DNA of 64,000 nucleotides from Taeniopygia guttata (taxonomy: Eukaryota > Chordata > Aves > Passeriformes > Estrildidae). Position 1 is the first letter of the stretch. Each line of letters opens with the position of its first letter. A program made the translations under genes and the position numbers. The notes beneath the pieces were generated by a model that worked only from the letters and a program-made list of their open reading frames with translations, searched no databases and was not told the DNA's origin. This document shows positions 1 through 18,714 of this stretch, piece after piece. The DNA is taken from contig NC_133033.1 in assembly GCF_048771995.1 (NCBI RefSeq), positions 5,580,501 through 5,644,500 of the forward strand, given 5' to 3'.

Positions 1-7216
<7,216 letters not shown>

Positions 7217-9395
7217 CGCGGCGCTGGGTGCCGCCGGCGAGCGCCCCGCCAGCCGGTCCCGTCGCTGGGCTCCTTCTCTATTCGCTTTTTCCCTTTCCCT
7301 CCCTTCCCCCGTGTTTACCCCCCTCCCCCCCCCGACCTGGAAGTGAATGTTGCAGCCGGCCGGGAGCCCGCCTCCCTTAAAGGGGCTGCGCCAGCACAGG
7401 TTCGGGCCGGGGCCGGGGAGCGGAGCCTCAACACTCGCGTTTGAGGCTGGAAGTGTGGGGAGAAGGCGCCATTGCGCTGCAAAGCGCATCAGCCGCTCTT
7501 GTACGAGTGTGTGGGACCTTTGCTTCGGCCCGGCTGCTCCGGCAGTGGAGCCGGGACCGAGAACTCTGAGGCGCCGGTGAGCGCCCGGCTGGAGCAGGTG
7601 AGCGGCAGCTCTGGGCACGTCCCACAGCCATGGGCCGGCGTCAGCTTCGCACTTCGTGCTCTCCAGCCTCGGCAATTTAAGTGTTTCCTGCACAAACTGG
7701 TTTGTTCTGGTAATATGAATAATAACCTGCACCACTACAATAGGTTCTGCCGCCTGCTTTGGAGGGGAGCTTTGCTATAAGCATAAACCATTCCATACAA
7801 ACTTCAGTTTTCAGATAACAGTACTAGTGAAGAAAACTTGTCTCCCAACCAATGTATACAATGTACCATTGGTCAAGAGAATACAGTTATTTCTTGTTTC
7901 AAGATACAGAGTAAAGAGTGATACAAATACCCTATCCAAATAAAATGAATTAGAATATAGAATTTATGTAAAATAATTGCTGATTCTATATGCAGAAGCT
8001 TTGGATAACTGTTGTTTGCAAACTAGCAAGACACACAAGCAAATATTAAAGAACAATTGCTAAAATTATTTATGTTTCTGTCTTTACAAGATGGCAAAAG
8101 ATTATATTATATAAAATACAGTTTTACCAGTTTAAAGGCTGCATAACAAATAGTTCCAATTCTTTAGATTAGGCTGCTGATGTAGAGAAAATAAATTACA
8201 TGCTCAGAATCTGACAAACACAGAATTAAGAATCTTCATGTTCTGAATTTAACCACTTAAAAACCTAATCTGTTTAGAAGAAACAACTTACATAATTATG
8301 TACACAGATATTAGCTTAGATAAAGAAGCAGCTCATACTATTATTCTTAGTCCATTGCGTGTTTCTTCCACTTTGTAATGTCTTTGCAAGATTCCAGACT
8401 ATTCTTTCAACAGCTTTTAAATTCACTGATTCACTCTGACCTATCACCAGATGCCTTGTTTTCTGAATTTGTGATAGGAACTGGGCTCAGGCAGTGAACT
8501 TTCAGTGACAGCCTGGCCCCCTGCTCCCAGTGCCTGTTCTTAGCCTGCCTCCCTGTACTCAGAAATCCACTCCTGGTATGGAGCATATGGTTGAGTTGGC
8601 ACAGGCTCAACACTGGCATCAGAAACTGCAAAGACAAAATCCCAGCAAGAGCAGACTCTCCAAGGACTTAAACTAATAAACTCAAGGAATTTCTACTCAG
8701 CCTACAGTGCAAACGGAAATGTTTTCAAAGCTGGATTTCCAAAGAAACAGTATTGTGGTACAAAAGCAGTTCATCTTCTAAAGGCCCCATCCAGAATGGT
8801 GATTCACACAAATATTTTCAGATTGCAGCCAGCACTGGCCAAGCAATGTATATCTTCTACCTGCAGTCTCACACACGTGGCAGTGGGTTTTGGTCAATAC
8901 ATATTGAAAACAAGACTTTAGCTGCACATGGAAAATATGTTTCAACTACAAACCAAATTTTTAACAGTCTGAAAAGTTTTAAGGAAATACTTTTGAAGGT
9001 GTAACTGGTGTTTCAGCTATGCACCTGTTAGGGTTTGCTGCCAGTCCAGCTGGCACAGTTGGTCACAGTTAGCTCTAGCCCTTAATAAAGAATAAGGCTT
9101 CTTCCTATGGGAGACTCTGCAGAGGACTTAACTAGTTTTATTTATCCCAAAAACTTGTCAGGCCAGTGTTTTCCTACTAAAACAATTTGGGACAAAGCAT
9201 TTGCAAATATTGTGAATATTCTTTGAAATTTATTTTAACTCAGACTGATTTTAAGCAATTCATCACATATAATTCTAATGTGCTAGTTTACTCACAGAAA
9301 ATTCAGTTTTTGCTCAGAACTGCTGGAATTGGATAGTGTGCCATGTTTTCTGTAAGTATTCTATTATCACATTTAGGTTAAATTAATCCATAATG

Positions 9396-9549
9396 TTGTG
9401 GGTGCCCATCCTTGGAAGTGTTCAAGACCAGGTTGGATGGGGCTTTGAGCAACCCAGGTTAGTGGAAGGTGGTATCCCTGCCCATGGCAGGGGGATGGAA
9501 CAACATGATATTTAAGGTCCCTTTCCACCCAAACCATTCTTTGATTCTC
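9396..9549 (+). mobile_element. CR1 LINE 3' end (5'-truncated copy)
   Basis: The stretch from the GGAAGTGTTCAAGACCAGG region through CCCTGCCCATGGCAGGGGG to the AAGGTCCCTTTCCACCCAAA segment and a final TTTGATTCTC matches the avian CR1 3'UTR and terminal ATTCT-type repeat from memory. Only the last 150 bases are present, the usual 5' truncation of CR1. It lies between the ZYG11B and COA7 promoters. Confidence 0.88.
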
Positions 9550-10100
9550 AGATCCAGGAGAACCAGGGTTCGTTGTGTGTTAGGTGTTTACCCGTTTTTG
9601 GGTGTTCTCAGTGCCCCAGCACTGCCTGCTCAGTGCAGGTTCCAGTACTTTGAAAAGCAAAGCACCTGTGAGAGCTTTTGTGGTACCACAGAAAGGAGTG
9701 GTGGCTGGGAGCAGTCTCTCACAGCAGCACCTCTGTTCTAAAACGGATTTGGAAATTACCGAGCTTTAATCCAGCCAAAACTGTGCAAGAGGCAGATCGA
9801 GGAATAGGGAAAGCCACCCTGCTCCTAGGCCATGCAGAGTGCAATTAATGTACTGCCATGTCTCAGTTCATGAGTTGTGCTGAATCAGACCTCGGGAATA
9901 CGCAGCCAGCGCTGCAAAACTCTGAAAGTAAAATTATAACTGTGTGTAATCGCTTAAAACTGCTGAACCGTCAGAGTTCCGGTGACCACGGGGGCGCACA
10001 GCAGGAACCTTAATGAGAGGAGCTGTAACAGAAGGCGCGGGAAGAGAGGACGGGGAAGAGACGGGGGAGTGACCGGAGGAGCGGCCACGGGAGGGGCGGC

Positions 10101-10296
10101 CGGTGCGGGCGGAGGCGGGGCCCGGTGCGGGAGGAGGCGGGGCCCGGTGCGGGCGGAGGCGGGGCCCGGTGCGGGCGGGCGGGCGGAGGCGGGGCCCGGT
10201 GCGGGCGGAGGCGGGGCCCGGTGCGGGCGGAGGCGGGGCCCGGTGAGGCCGGAGGCGGGGCCCGGTGAGGCCGGAGGCGGGGCCCGGTGCGGGCGG
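10101..10296 (+). repeat. GC-box minisatellite, 22-bp unit, 8 copies plus partial
   Basis: Units begin cggtgcgggcggaggcgggg + cc. Eight full units run 10101-10284: seven of 22 bp, and the fourth of 30 bp through an extra (gggc)2 inside it. A partial ninth follows. Variants are gaggagg in unit 2 and gaggcc in units 7 and 8. Each unit carries a GAGGCGGGGC box resembling an SP1/KLF site. The array ends about 115 bp before the COA7 start codon. Confidence 0.93.
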
Positions 10297-10399
10297 GCGG
10301 AGCGGGCGGAGAAGGGCCGGTCCCGGGGGGCGGTGCCGAATCGAACGCTCGGTGCTCGCGGGAGGAGCCGCAGCGATCGCGCCGTGACCCAGCGCGGCC

Positions 10400-10505
10400 A
10401 TGGCCGGCTTCATCAACTTCGCGGACGAGGAGGAGGTGCGGGCGTACCTGGAGAACCTGCACGTGGAGTACAGCTACCAGTGCTTCAAGGAGAAGGACCC
10501 GGACG
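10400..10505 (+). CDS. COA7: COA7 exon 1 (coding part)
   Basis: Start codon to donor GACG|GTAAGG, ending in phase 1 within the glycine codon of EKDPDG. Encodes the first 35 residues plus one base. The 76-bp intron that follows is short and fully GC-rich. Confidence 0.95.
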
Positions 10506-11977
10506 GTAAGGCCCCGCCGCCGCCCCCCGCCCGCCGCCGCGGGCCCGGCGGGAGGCTCAGCCCGTGTCCCGTCCCTTGCAGGCTGCCAGCGCTTCGCCGA
10601 TTACCTGGACGCCGTGAGGAAGGACTTCGTGGCGGCGGCGCGGGTGCTGCGCGACAACTGCGAGGTGCACGGGCACAGCGAGAGCTGCTACAAACTGGGG
10701 GCCTACCAGGCCCTCGGCAAAGGTGCGCACGGGGTTCTGGCGCTCCTCCGCCTCCCCGGGCAGCCTGTTCCGATACCTGGCCGCCCTCACATCTGCCTTG
10801 TCCTCCTGACCTTGAAGGAGCAACTACCTGTCCCGCTCCTTTCGTGGTCACCTCATAAAAGTTGGGGGAGGATGGAAAACCTAAAATTGTTTCCTTCTGA
10901 AACATCAGCTGTATGTTAACTATGTATTATTTTTTTATAATTACAACTGTTTAACAGGTAAGTACAGCCAGTGCTCAGTGTTGCTGCATATTCAGTTCAC
11001 AACATTTCTTCTTGTCAGACAGAAGAAAGAAAGAAAGAAACTCAGAGATTAGTAATATGCATACCTAAGTAGTCTCCAAGTCTGGTCAAAATGTATTTGC
11101 TAGCACAGTAATGGAAAGCACTTAAATTAGTCAGAGATTTTCCAAAAGACAGTACTAGTAAAGAACAATATTTTTACTGTAGTTCAAAACTAGTTACAGT
11201 TATGGTGTAGGTATACTGGCAAAATAATACTTGCCTAGTGTAAGATATTAAATCCATGGATGTAGTAGTGGAATGAGTGTTTTATGGATCTGGGTTATTT
11301 TTTGGATACTGGTGCTATTGTGATTACTGGTGAGTGGAGGACGGTTTTCAAAGTCAAAGACATTGGCAGAATGTTTATCACTGAGACAACAGTAATGTCT
11401 CTGAAGTCCTAAATATTGACCATAATATCTAAAGTGGTGGATGCTGTATTTCCAGTGGGAAGCATCCTGCAAAGCAAGAAGCTCCCAGCTGTTTTAACAT
11501 ATCCTCACAGTAATGTCTTGACTAACAGGTGGACTCAACCCGGATTTGAAAGCTGCCTACAAATCCTTCATCAAGTCATGTGAGAAAGGTGGGAAGAAGT
11601 CAGCAAATGCATGTCACAGCGCTGGGCTGCTGGCCCAGGACGGGAAAGCCAACAATGATCAGCCTGACCCTGTTGTTGCTAGAGACTATTACACAAAAGC
11701 CTGTGATGGCAATTTTGCTCCCAGCTGCTTCAACCTGAGTGTGATATACCTGCAGGGAGCACCTGGGGTCCCCAAGGACATGAGCCATGCCTTGAAATAC
11801 TCGCTGAAAGGCTGTGAGCTGGGGCACGTGTGGGCTTGTGCCAATGCCAGCCGCATGTACAAACTGGGAGATGGTGTTGAGAAGAATGATGCTAAGGCAG
11901 AGGATCTGAAAAACAGGGCAAAACAGTTGCATAAAGAACAGAAAGAAGCTGCAAGTTCTCTAACATTTGGGGAGTAA
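10400..11977 (+). CDS. COA7: COA7 (SELRC1), cytochrome c oxidase assembly factor 7
   Basis: COA7 is a soluble, disulfide-bonded protein of the mitochondrial intermembrane space needed for complex IV assembly (family knowledge). The coding sequence is join(10400..10505, 10582..10722, 11529..11977), 696 nt, giving 231 residues, the same length as the human protein. It starts [20 protein letters not shown] and ends near [15 protein letters not shown]. Sel1-like helical repeats are seen as repeated A-x-x-Y/C and G-x-x-L patterns such as [41 protein letters not shown] and [14 protein letters not shown]. Paired cysteines are kept (C28/C37, C62/C71 and later pairs), but human C24 is a tyrosine here. 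There is no cleavable presequence, consistent with oxidative import. Introns are 76 and 806 bp with GT-AG ends, and all phases agree. Confidence 0.96.
10582..10722 (+). CDS. COA7: COA7 exon 2
   Basis: Acceptor cccttgcag, donor AAAG|GTGCGC. Carries C37, the [10 protein letters not shown] helix and the C62/C71 pair in [17 protein letters not shown]. Phase 1 at both ends, so it is 47 codons long. Confidence 0.95.
11529..11977 (+). CDS. COA7: COA7 exon 3 (terminal, coding part)
   Basis: Acceptor tgactaacag, then [14 protein letters not shown] onward to a TAA stop at 11975-11977. It encodes roughly the last two thirds of the protein, including most Sel1-like repeats. The preceding 806-bp intron holds an (AAAG) run near 11023-11040 and no other feature I can name. 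Confidence 0.95.
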
Positions 11978-12078
11978 AAGTTGCAGAGTTGGGGAGTTGG
12001 CAGTTGCAGATATTAAGACTGGTTTTTAAATGGCAAGTGAACTTAATATTTAAATTGTGACCATGCAGTTTTCATTTA

Positions 12079-12111
12079 AATAAATATCCTGTATTTGGAT
12101 ATGCAAATAAA
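12079..12111 (+). terminator. COA7: COA7 polyadenylation signals
   Basis: Two AATAAA hexamers, at 12079-12084 and 12106-12111, about 100-130 bases past the stop codon. They are followed by a TG-rich stretch (tttttgtgg, then tgtctgtctctgctgtg), which fits cleavage near 12125-12135. Confidence 0.82.
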
Positions 12112-15100
12112 ATTATATTTTTGTGGATACAACAAATGTCTGTCTCTGCTGTGCCTTTCTACGTTTTTGAACACACAAGTTGTTAAGTGTATTTTGCTTA
12201 CATCCTTCTCTTCTTTTTAAGGAAGCCAAAAACTTTTGGTCTTTTGGGAATATTCCCCCAAGGTTTCAAGCACAAAGGATTTCTTTTGTGTCCAGTGCTT
12301 CAGTATCTAGGCTTGTGCTCTGACCAGTTCTAAAATACACAAAAATCACAACTGCAGGTAAACCCAGCTTGGGCAGTTTGAACTGTTCCATTTCTCACAA
12401 GCATTTTCAGAACTTCGATGGCTGCACACTTGAGTGAGCTGCTCTAAGTCATGGATGTTCATCTGTAATTCCATAGGTCTAGGCCAATTCCTTAGCTCCC
12501 GTAATTCCTCCAGCTGCCAATTGGTTTGTGACTGTCTACCTGTCATATGTGCCTGAGTGCTTCAGGCTGCTCTCCCAGCATGATTGCCCCTTACTTGCTC
12601 ACACACAAATTGTTTTACCTTCCTGATAGCTTCTGGAACACTGTGTTCTATTTTTTCTAGTTCAGATTTAGGGAACAAGGTGCTAACTCATCAGATCTTG
12701 GGCTCAAGTCCATAACCTATATACAAGCTGTAGCTAAACATACAGATTCTGAAACAGCTGTTTAAACAAGCAGGGCAGTGTTTATAAATGTGTTCCTGTG
12801 CTGACAGAATCCTTTGTAATTTTGGTGTGTGTAAATATATATGAAGTTTGTGGTGTGTCTGTTTTGCTGTAAATGTACTACTCAGAACCTGAATCTTCTG
12901 ACTCTGGACTAAATAAAGATACAAATTTCACTATTTAAATAAGTGAAGTTGGATTAAAAGCAACGTTACTTTGGCTGTGGCCACAAGTGAAAGCAGAGTT
13001 GTTGGAATCTCGCTGCATGCATTAATTAAAGCAGTTCTTCCAATTTAACAGAGTTCTTGGGAAGGACATTTGCTGCTTGAACAGAAACCTGCACAGCACA
13101 GCAGTGACACAGGCACCCTGTAACAACAGATGGCAGTGTATGAAAACTGCACACTGGTGTGGCTCTGGTGCAGCCTGGAAAAAAGCAAATAGCAGTGGCA
13201 AAATCAGTAATTTTTCTGTTAGCAGTTATTTTTTACAGTTCAAAAAGGCAAAGTTCTTAGAGGAATGCTCTTTGCCTGATTTTTTTTGCTATGTACTATT
13301 CTGGGCATTTGTTTCACTTGGGAAAGGTAAGTAAATGCTACCTCTGTGGAGTGTAACGCTAGTAATAAAACAGTTTGGAATCTGTGTGTTCTGGAGTAGG
13401 CAGTTACAGGTGGGTCAAGGCACTGGAGAATTGGGTGGTATTTTAAGCCCCTGTAATGCTCACTGCCACAGAGTGCCTTGTTCAGATCCTCAGCCCAAGC
13501 ACTAGAGCAGTTTTCTTCCAGCAGGACTAATGACTGTCAGTGATTCTCCCAGGAACTTCCAATCAACACAGCAAACAAGCACCAGAGAACATCCTCAGTA
13601 GAGTGACACTGGATAATTAAAGCCACATATAAAGTGCATGTTGTGAGGATGTTTTTTCATAGCACTCAAGAACTCACAGACTTGCAGAGCTTAAATACTA
13701 TAAAGCAAACCATTTTCATAAAAGCTGTTAGTGTGTAAGATAAATTTATGAAGTCTCATCCAATTTTGCACCACTGGCTGAAAAGACAAAGCCAAATTAA
13801 GGAAGACTCATGTTTTCAGGCTGTCTCTGAACAGTTTGCTGCCTGCTCCAGGCACACCTGTATCTTTTTTACACAAATATTGATGACAGATGCATTTAGA
13901 CAGCTAAGGCCCTTGCCTATATGACTCTTTTCCTTCCAAAGTGACAAAGCATCCAAAAAAAGGTCAGCCAGTCTCATTTCAGTTTATTACAAATTATATG
14001 TGCTTAATGCAGTCTGTAGCAGAGTATTCTCAAGATTCTCTTCAGCAGACATAATCAAAATCCTTAGAGGCGAAAATTTTCCTGCAAATCTTGGCTTATA
14101 ACCATCTTGCTCTCGTATTATGGATGTATTACCAAAATATCCAAATTACCAAAATATCTTCCTGCTCTTTCTTTTTACCTGATGTTACAAAGGCTATATT
14201 TTATATTCTTCTGATGGAAAGCTTTCTTCAAAGCCTCTGAGGTCGTAAAGAAAGTGTGATAGATATGTGATCATAGAAGAATACTTAGAAATATGGAAGA
14301 ACTTGTTGATCTCGCCAGGATCGGTGGGTTTTCTAAGAAAAAAAAGGAGTTGATATCTGCTTCACAGTTCTTAAACCACTGTCTGCTTTCCCTTTAATTT
14401 GTTTGCATTGATCTAAGCATACAACCATTAATAAAGCAGCAATATACTTCAGAAGCAACCAAGCCTAATTAATTAAATAGACATCTGAATACATGGCTGT
14501 AAATGATGAAAGCATTCTCTGCAGGATGCTTCCTGCAGCTGTGAAAAGATCACCAGTGGAGGGCTGGTTTTGAACTGAGATTAAACACTGGCACCACATC
14601 ATGTGTCATTAAGTGTCATTTGGATTAATCCTGGACAAAAGACGCTGTCCAGTAAAGAAGCCACATGATTTTGTAGAAAAAGAGAATAATTCTAGTGGTT
14701 CTGTTTATGTGCTATATTGTAATAAAAGCAGTTTTGCAGCTTGCTGACCTTTTGTTCAGCCATTGGTAACAACTCCTCTCTGCAATGTATGTGTGAAGGG
14801 AGTTCTTGTGGCTGTACACACGCACCCAGAGAGAAGGTCTGGGAGATTTTGTGTCATCACCACACCCAGAAACAAAAATAGTAGTTACTGTCGCTATATT
14901 TGTTCCAAATGTGTTTTATACTTCTTAGAGACACACTTATTTTTTGAAGCCTTGTTTGTAATACCATAATACGATTTTAAAAAAATTAAATATTTTTGTA
15001 ATCTTTTTATTCTAATCAACTAGTCAGATATTTGTGTGCTATGGAATTGTAAAATTTAGGCCACTTTGGAGTGGTGATTTCAGATGGAGATTTGCGAGCA

Positions 15101-18100
15101 GCATAATTGCAATGCATTCATGTGCTCAAATTCACGAGTGTGGTGGGAGTTCTCTGTAAGTTCTCATTCTGTCTATGCAAAACTGAAGAACAGTGCTTTA
15201 AACATACCCTGAAGAGTTTTTCTTAGCAACTGATAAAAAAGAAGAAAGAAAGAAGATGAAAATCCCACATGTTTATACAGCAATTGTCACCCACAGGATT
15301 CTAGTGCACTTCACCATGTCCTTTCCAGCTCATAGAGAGCTGTTCCATACAGACCTGGGGCAATAAAAATATCAGAGAAAAATGTTAATTGTTTGGCTGT
15401 GATGTAATTTCATATCTTGAAGACAAAGCTAACCTGAATTTATGTTAGACATAACATGTCCTTATTTTGACAGTTCTCTTTTGACACATAACAGCCTGGT
15501 GTGCACTTTAATTTTCACCAAAAAACATTGAAAAGAAGTGGGCTGGTTTCCTTCCAGCTCTCCTGCCACTGGAAGCACACCATGTTCCTATAGAGCTTCC
15601 TGCCCAGGAAATTCTTGTTGCTTTGCAACAACCTTTCCTGCAAACTCCTAAGAAGGAAACCTGGACAGGACAAGCCACTGAACAGTTACTGACTCATTGC
15701 AAGACACACGATGTCAGTAGGGGCCCAAACTGATTATTCTCCAAATGATATTTAGCAAGGCAAGGACTTATCAATTCATTACAAGCCAAGAAACACTAAG
15801 ATGGGAGACTGGACTTTGAATGCTATTCTGATAATATTTATGGAGTATTATTGCAGACACATGTGATAGCCACATCAGCACAAGTGTTACCAATAACAGC
15901 TGAAGAGAAAATATGAAGCTGTGACATTTTCAACACTGCAATCAGCCCTTCAGAGAAGTTATTTTCTGTGTCTTTTTAAGTGAAATGTTTTCTCCACAGC
16001 ACTGTTTTACTTCTTTGTTCTGCAGCTGACACAAAGGCAATATAAAATATCTTACTTGTCAGGAAGATTGAGATAGAGTGACATCAACTGTCACAGGAGA
16101 CCAAACTTACCTCAGGCTGGCAGCTCGCACACTGTGATATTCGTGAACAGACAGAGAGATTATGTATAATTTGAGGTAAAAATTTTAGATATTTTTGAAA
16201 TTCTGAACTTATCCTAAATTCTTTTCTGCTGGGTTTTGTGAGTTATATACGTTCCTCAGAACTCAGGGGTTGATATCAGAAGATGCCAGGGACTGACATG
16301 GTTACAAAAGCCACAGAATATGTGAACAAATTCAATGCAAGTGAAGGTTTCTGCAGGAGCAGCACAATGATTTTGTTACAGCAAACAGTAAAAACTTCCC
16401 ACACCCTTTAACACTTAACCAAAACATCTCTGCAATGTACCTGGCTTGATAATTTCTGTTTTCTGTGTACTGCAGCATGCAATGACCAAGTGTGATGTTT
16501 GTTGACTGTTCTGTTCATTGCTCCCACAGCAGGGTGTGGACATTTCCAGATCACACTATCACACCGTAGTGACAATGCTGATCCACCGATGGTTTAAACT
16601 GCAACAAACCAACAGCTAGTTAATACAGTCCTATAAATGACAGGAGAAAGGTGATCTCTAGTAACTGGTTCTAATTCTCTATGACCTTTCTTTCCTAATC
16701 TAATGCCATCCTGATATGTGTGTCAAACTAAAGACTATGTCAGAGAGTATTTTCTTATGCAGTACCTGTACCCTTTAGGTAAGAATTTAAAGCTTTCAGT
16801 CCTTTTAAATGAAGGATGATTTTGCTTTAGATATTGTACAGTTACAAATTGCAGCCTAAGGCCATATTTATACACCAGAGCCCTGGAAAGATATATACAT
16901 ATACTATTTTCCCCATTATAATCTTTGGGGAACAATTTCAATAAAGGGTTCTGTTCTATGACTTGAATAAATAAATAACCTCCACTTGATTTCAGTGACT
17001 ATTTTCCTCCTGCATTTTTCAGTACTGGCCCAGAATAATTTCTGTCATCCCACAGGCAGATGCATTACAACAATCAATGAGAGCTTTGAGCGGAATTGTG
17101 GAAAAGTTTTATATCTTTGAAGCTCCAGACGAAATGTTGCCCTCTGGAGTGCCAAAGGCAAGTTCATTTGGCAGGGTGCAATTCCAGCATCATGCACACA
17201 ACCTGGGAAAATGGCATCCAGAGGCAAGGCAGGACCTGGTGCTCAGGAGCCTGGTGCTCACACTGCTGCGGGGATGCAAGTCCAGGCTGCTCACACCTTT
17301 CTTGGTGCTCTCAAAATGCATTAATGTTGCTGGGGACAAACAGAGGGTGACAGAAAGAAAGGTAACATCTTTAGATGTGTAAAGTATGAAAGAACAAAGC
17401 TTTTTGATTCAGTTCCTGTTCACTTGACTGAACCAGAGATATTGTGAGGCTTGGAAACAGATGTACCCTTGAAAACTAATTACATTGAAGCTTAATGCTT
17501 GCAAATTTTCTTTCAGGAAGGTACTTGTGCAGTTGGGGATTTTGGTCTGTTTCTCTGCTTTTCTCCTGCCACTGCAAATGGATAAGATGAATGTGTGGAG
17601 GGGAATTGATTGAGTACTGTCTGTGCTTGGAGGCTTGAACTAATAAGTGACAAACATAAATGCTGTTTCTTGTTAGAACCTGCAATGTGCAATCCTGCTC
17701 AGCCTATGAATACAGCTAAAACCAAAGGGACTCTGCACATTTCCTGCAGCACATCAAGCATTAGCTTCCCCACCTGGGACGTATGTGATTGCTTTGGGGG
17801 CTTGCTGGAGTGTAACTCAGCTTGGCCCAATCACTCCAAGAGGACAGCCCATAGCAGAGCTGGTAAAGATAAACAGGATCTTTTAAAATAGTAGAGTTTG
17901 TAAAGGAGGACAGCTTCACAACAGAAATGATCAGGAATAAATTGCATAGGAGAGGAACTATTTCTAGCCAGAACCTGCTTGTCCTTATACAAAATGAGAG
18001 CACGTGATTAATTAATACAAAGTGAATTCTATTTTTTCTCATTGCTCAGGCAGTAAACCAAAAGGACAAGTAATTTAATTTGGCAATTGAAGCATCTCTT

Positions 18101-18652
18101 GATGCCAGGAAAGGGTCGTATCAAACTGCTTTTTCCTGATGTCTCCAGAGTGCAGCAAGAGCTACAGTTACACTGTGTGCAACAGGGAGCCTGGGAGGAC
18201 TCAGAGATGCTGGACTACCTTGTTTAGCTCTGGAGATAAACAGATGATCCTTTTTTCCAGCTATGCCTGTTCCTAAAGGAAAAATCCTAATTTAATGAAG
18301 GAGGCAGATCCAGATCATGGCATATTCAGATCACATATTTTCTGGAATAGAATCGCAAATCAGATCAAATTAGTCCTCAGGTATCTGCAAGGTGTCTGGG
18401 CAACCTGAAACAGAAATCTTTCACAATCCAAGACCTCCCCTGCTAATTAACCCTGCAATCCTTAAGGAGTGAAACTCCAGGCAGGAATATGACTCTATGG
18501 CATAGAGGGGGTGTTGATAGGCATTTATTAAACAAGGTGCAGGCTTAAACCCCCTGTGGGGCAGAAGAGGTGAGGGCTGGGACAAAATGTAGCCTTTCCT
18601 CATTGGCTTCTTCGCTTCCCATCTGTAGCCAGGGCTGAACCAGTGGGTAGGT

Positions 18653-18653
<1 letters not shown>

Positions 18654-18713
<60 letters not shown>
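18654..18713 (+). repeat. (CA)30 microsatellite
   Basis: Sixty bases of uninterrupted CA dinucleotide repeat. It produces artificial Cys-Val open frames on the minus strand. Confidence 0.97.

Positions 18714-18714
<1 letters not shown>

Larger units (their letters stand above)
7217..10399. other. ZYG11B-COA7 head-to-head intergenic spacer
   Basis: 3.2 kb between divergent start codons. It holds the upstream part of the ZYG11B CpG island (to about 7640), an AT-rich middle (7650-9980) with one CR1 tail, and the COA7 CpG island with its minisatellite. Small open frames at 8431-8637, 8753-9004 and 9469-9741 show no recognisable domain; the last overlaps the CR1 tail. Confidence 0.8.
9990..10760. 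promoter_or_regulatory. COA7: CpG-island promoter of COA7
   Basis: Very GC-rich block with many GGCGGGGC boxes, covering the COA7 start, exon 1, intron 1 and exon 2. The start codon at 10400 sits in a strong Kozak context (gcggccATGg). No TATA box is apparent. The densest part is the 22-bp minisatellite at 10101-10284. Confidence 0.82.

Noticed and set aside
9982-10919. Gly/Arg-rich and Pro-rich open frames over the COA7 promoter and first exons
   Set aside because: Produced by the 22-bp GC-rich minisatellite and CpG island; none is in the COA7 frame upstream of the start codon.
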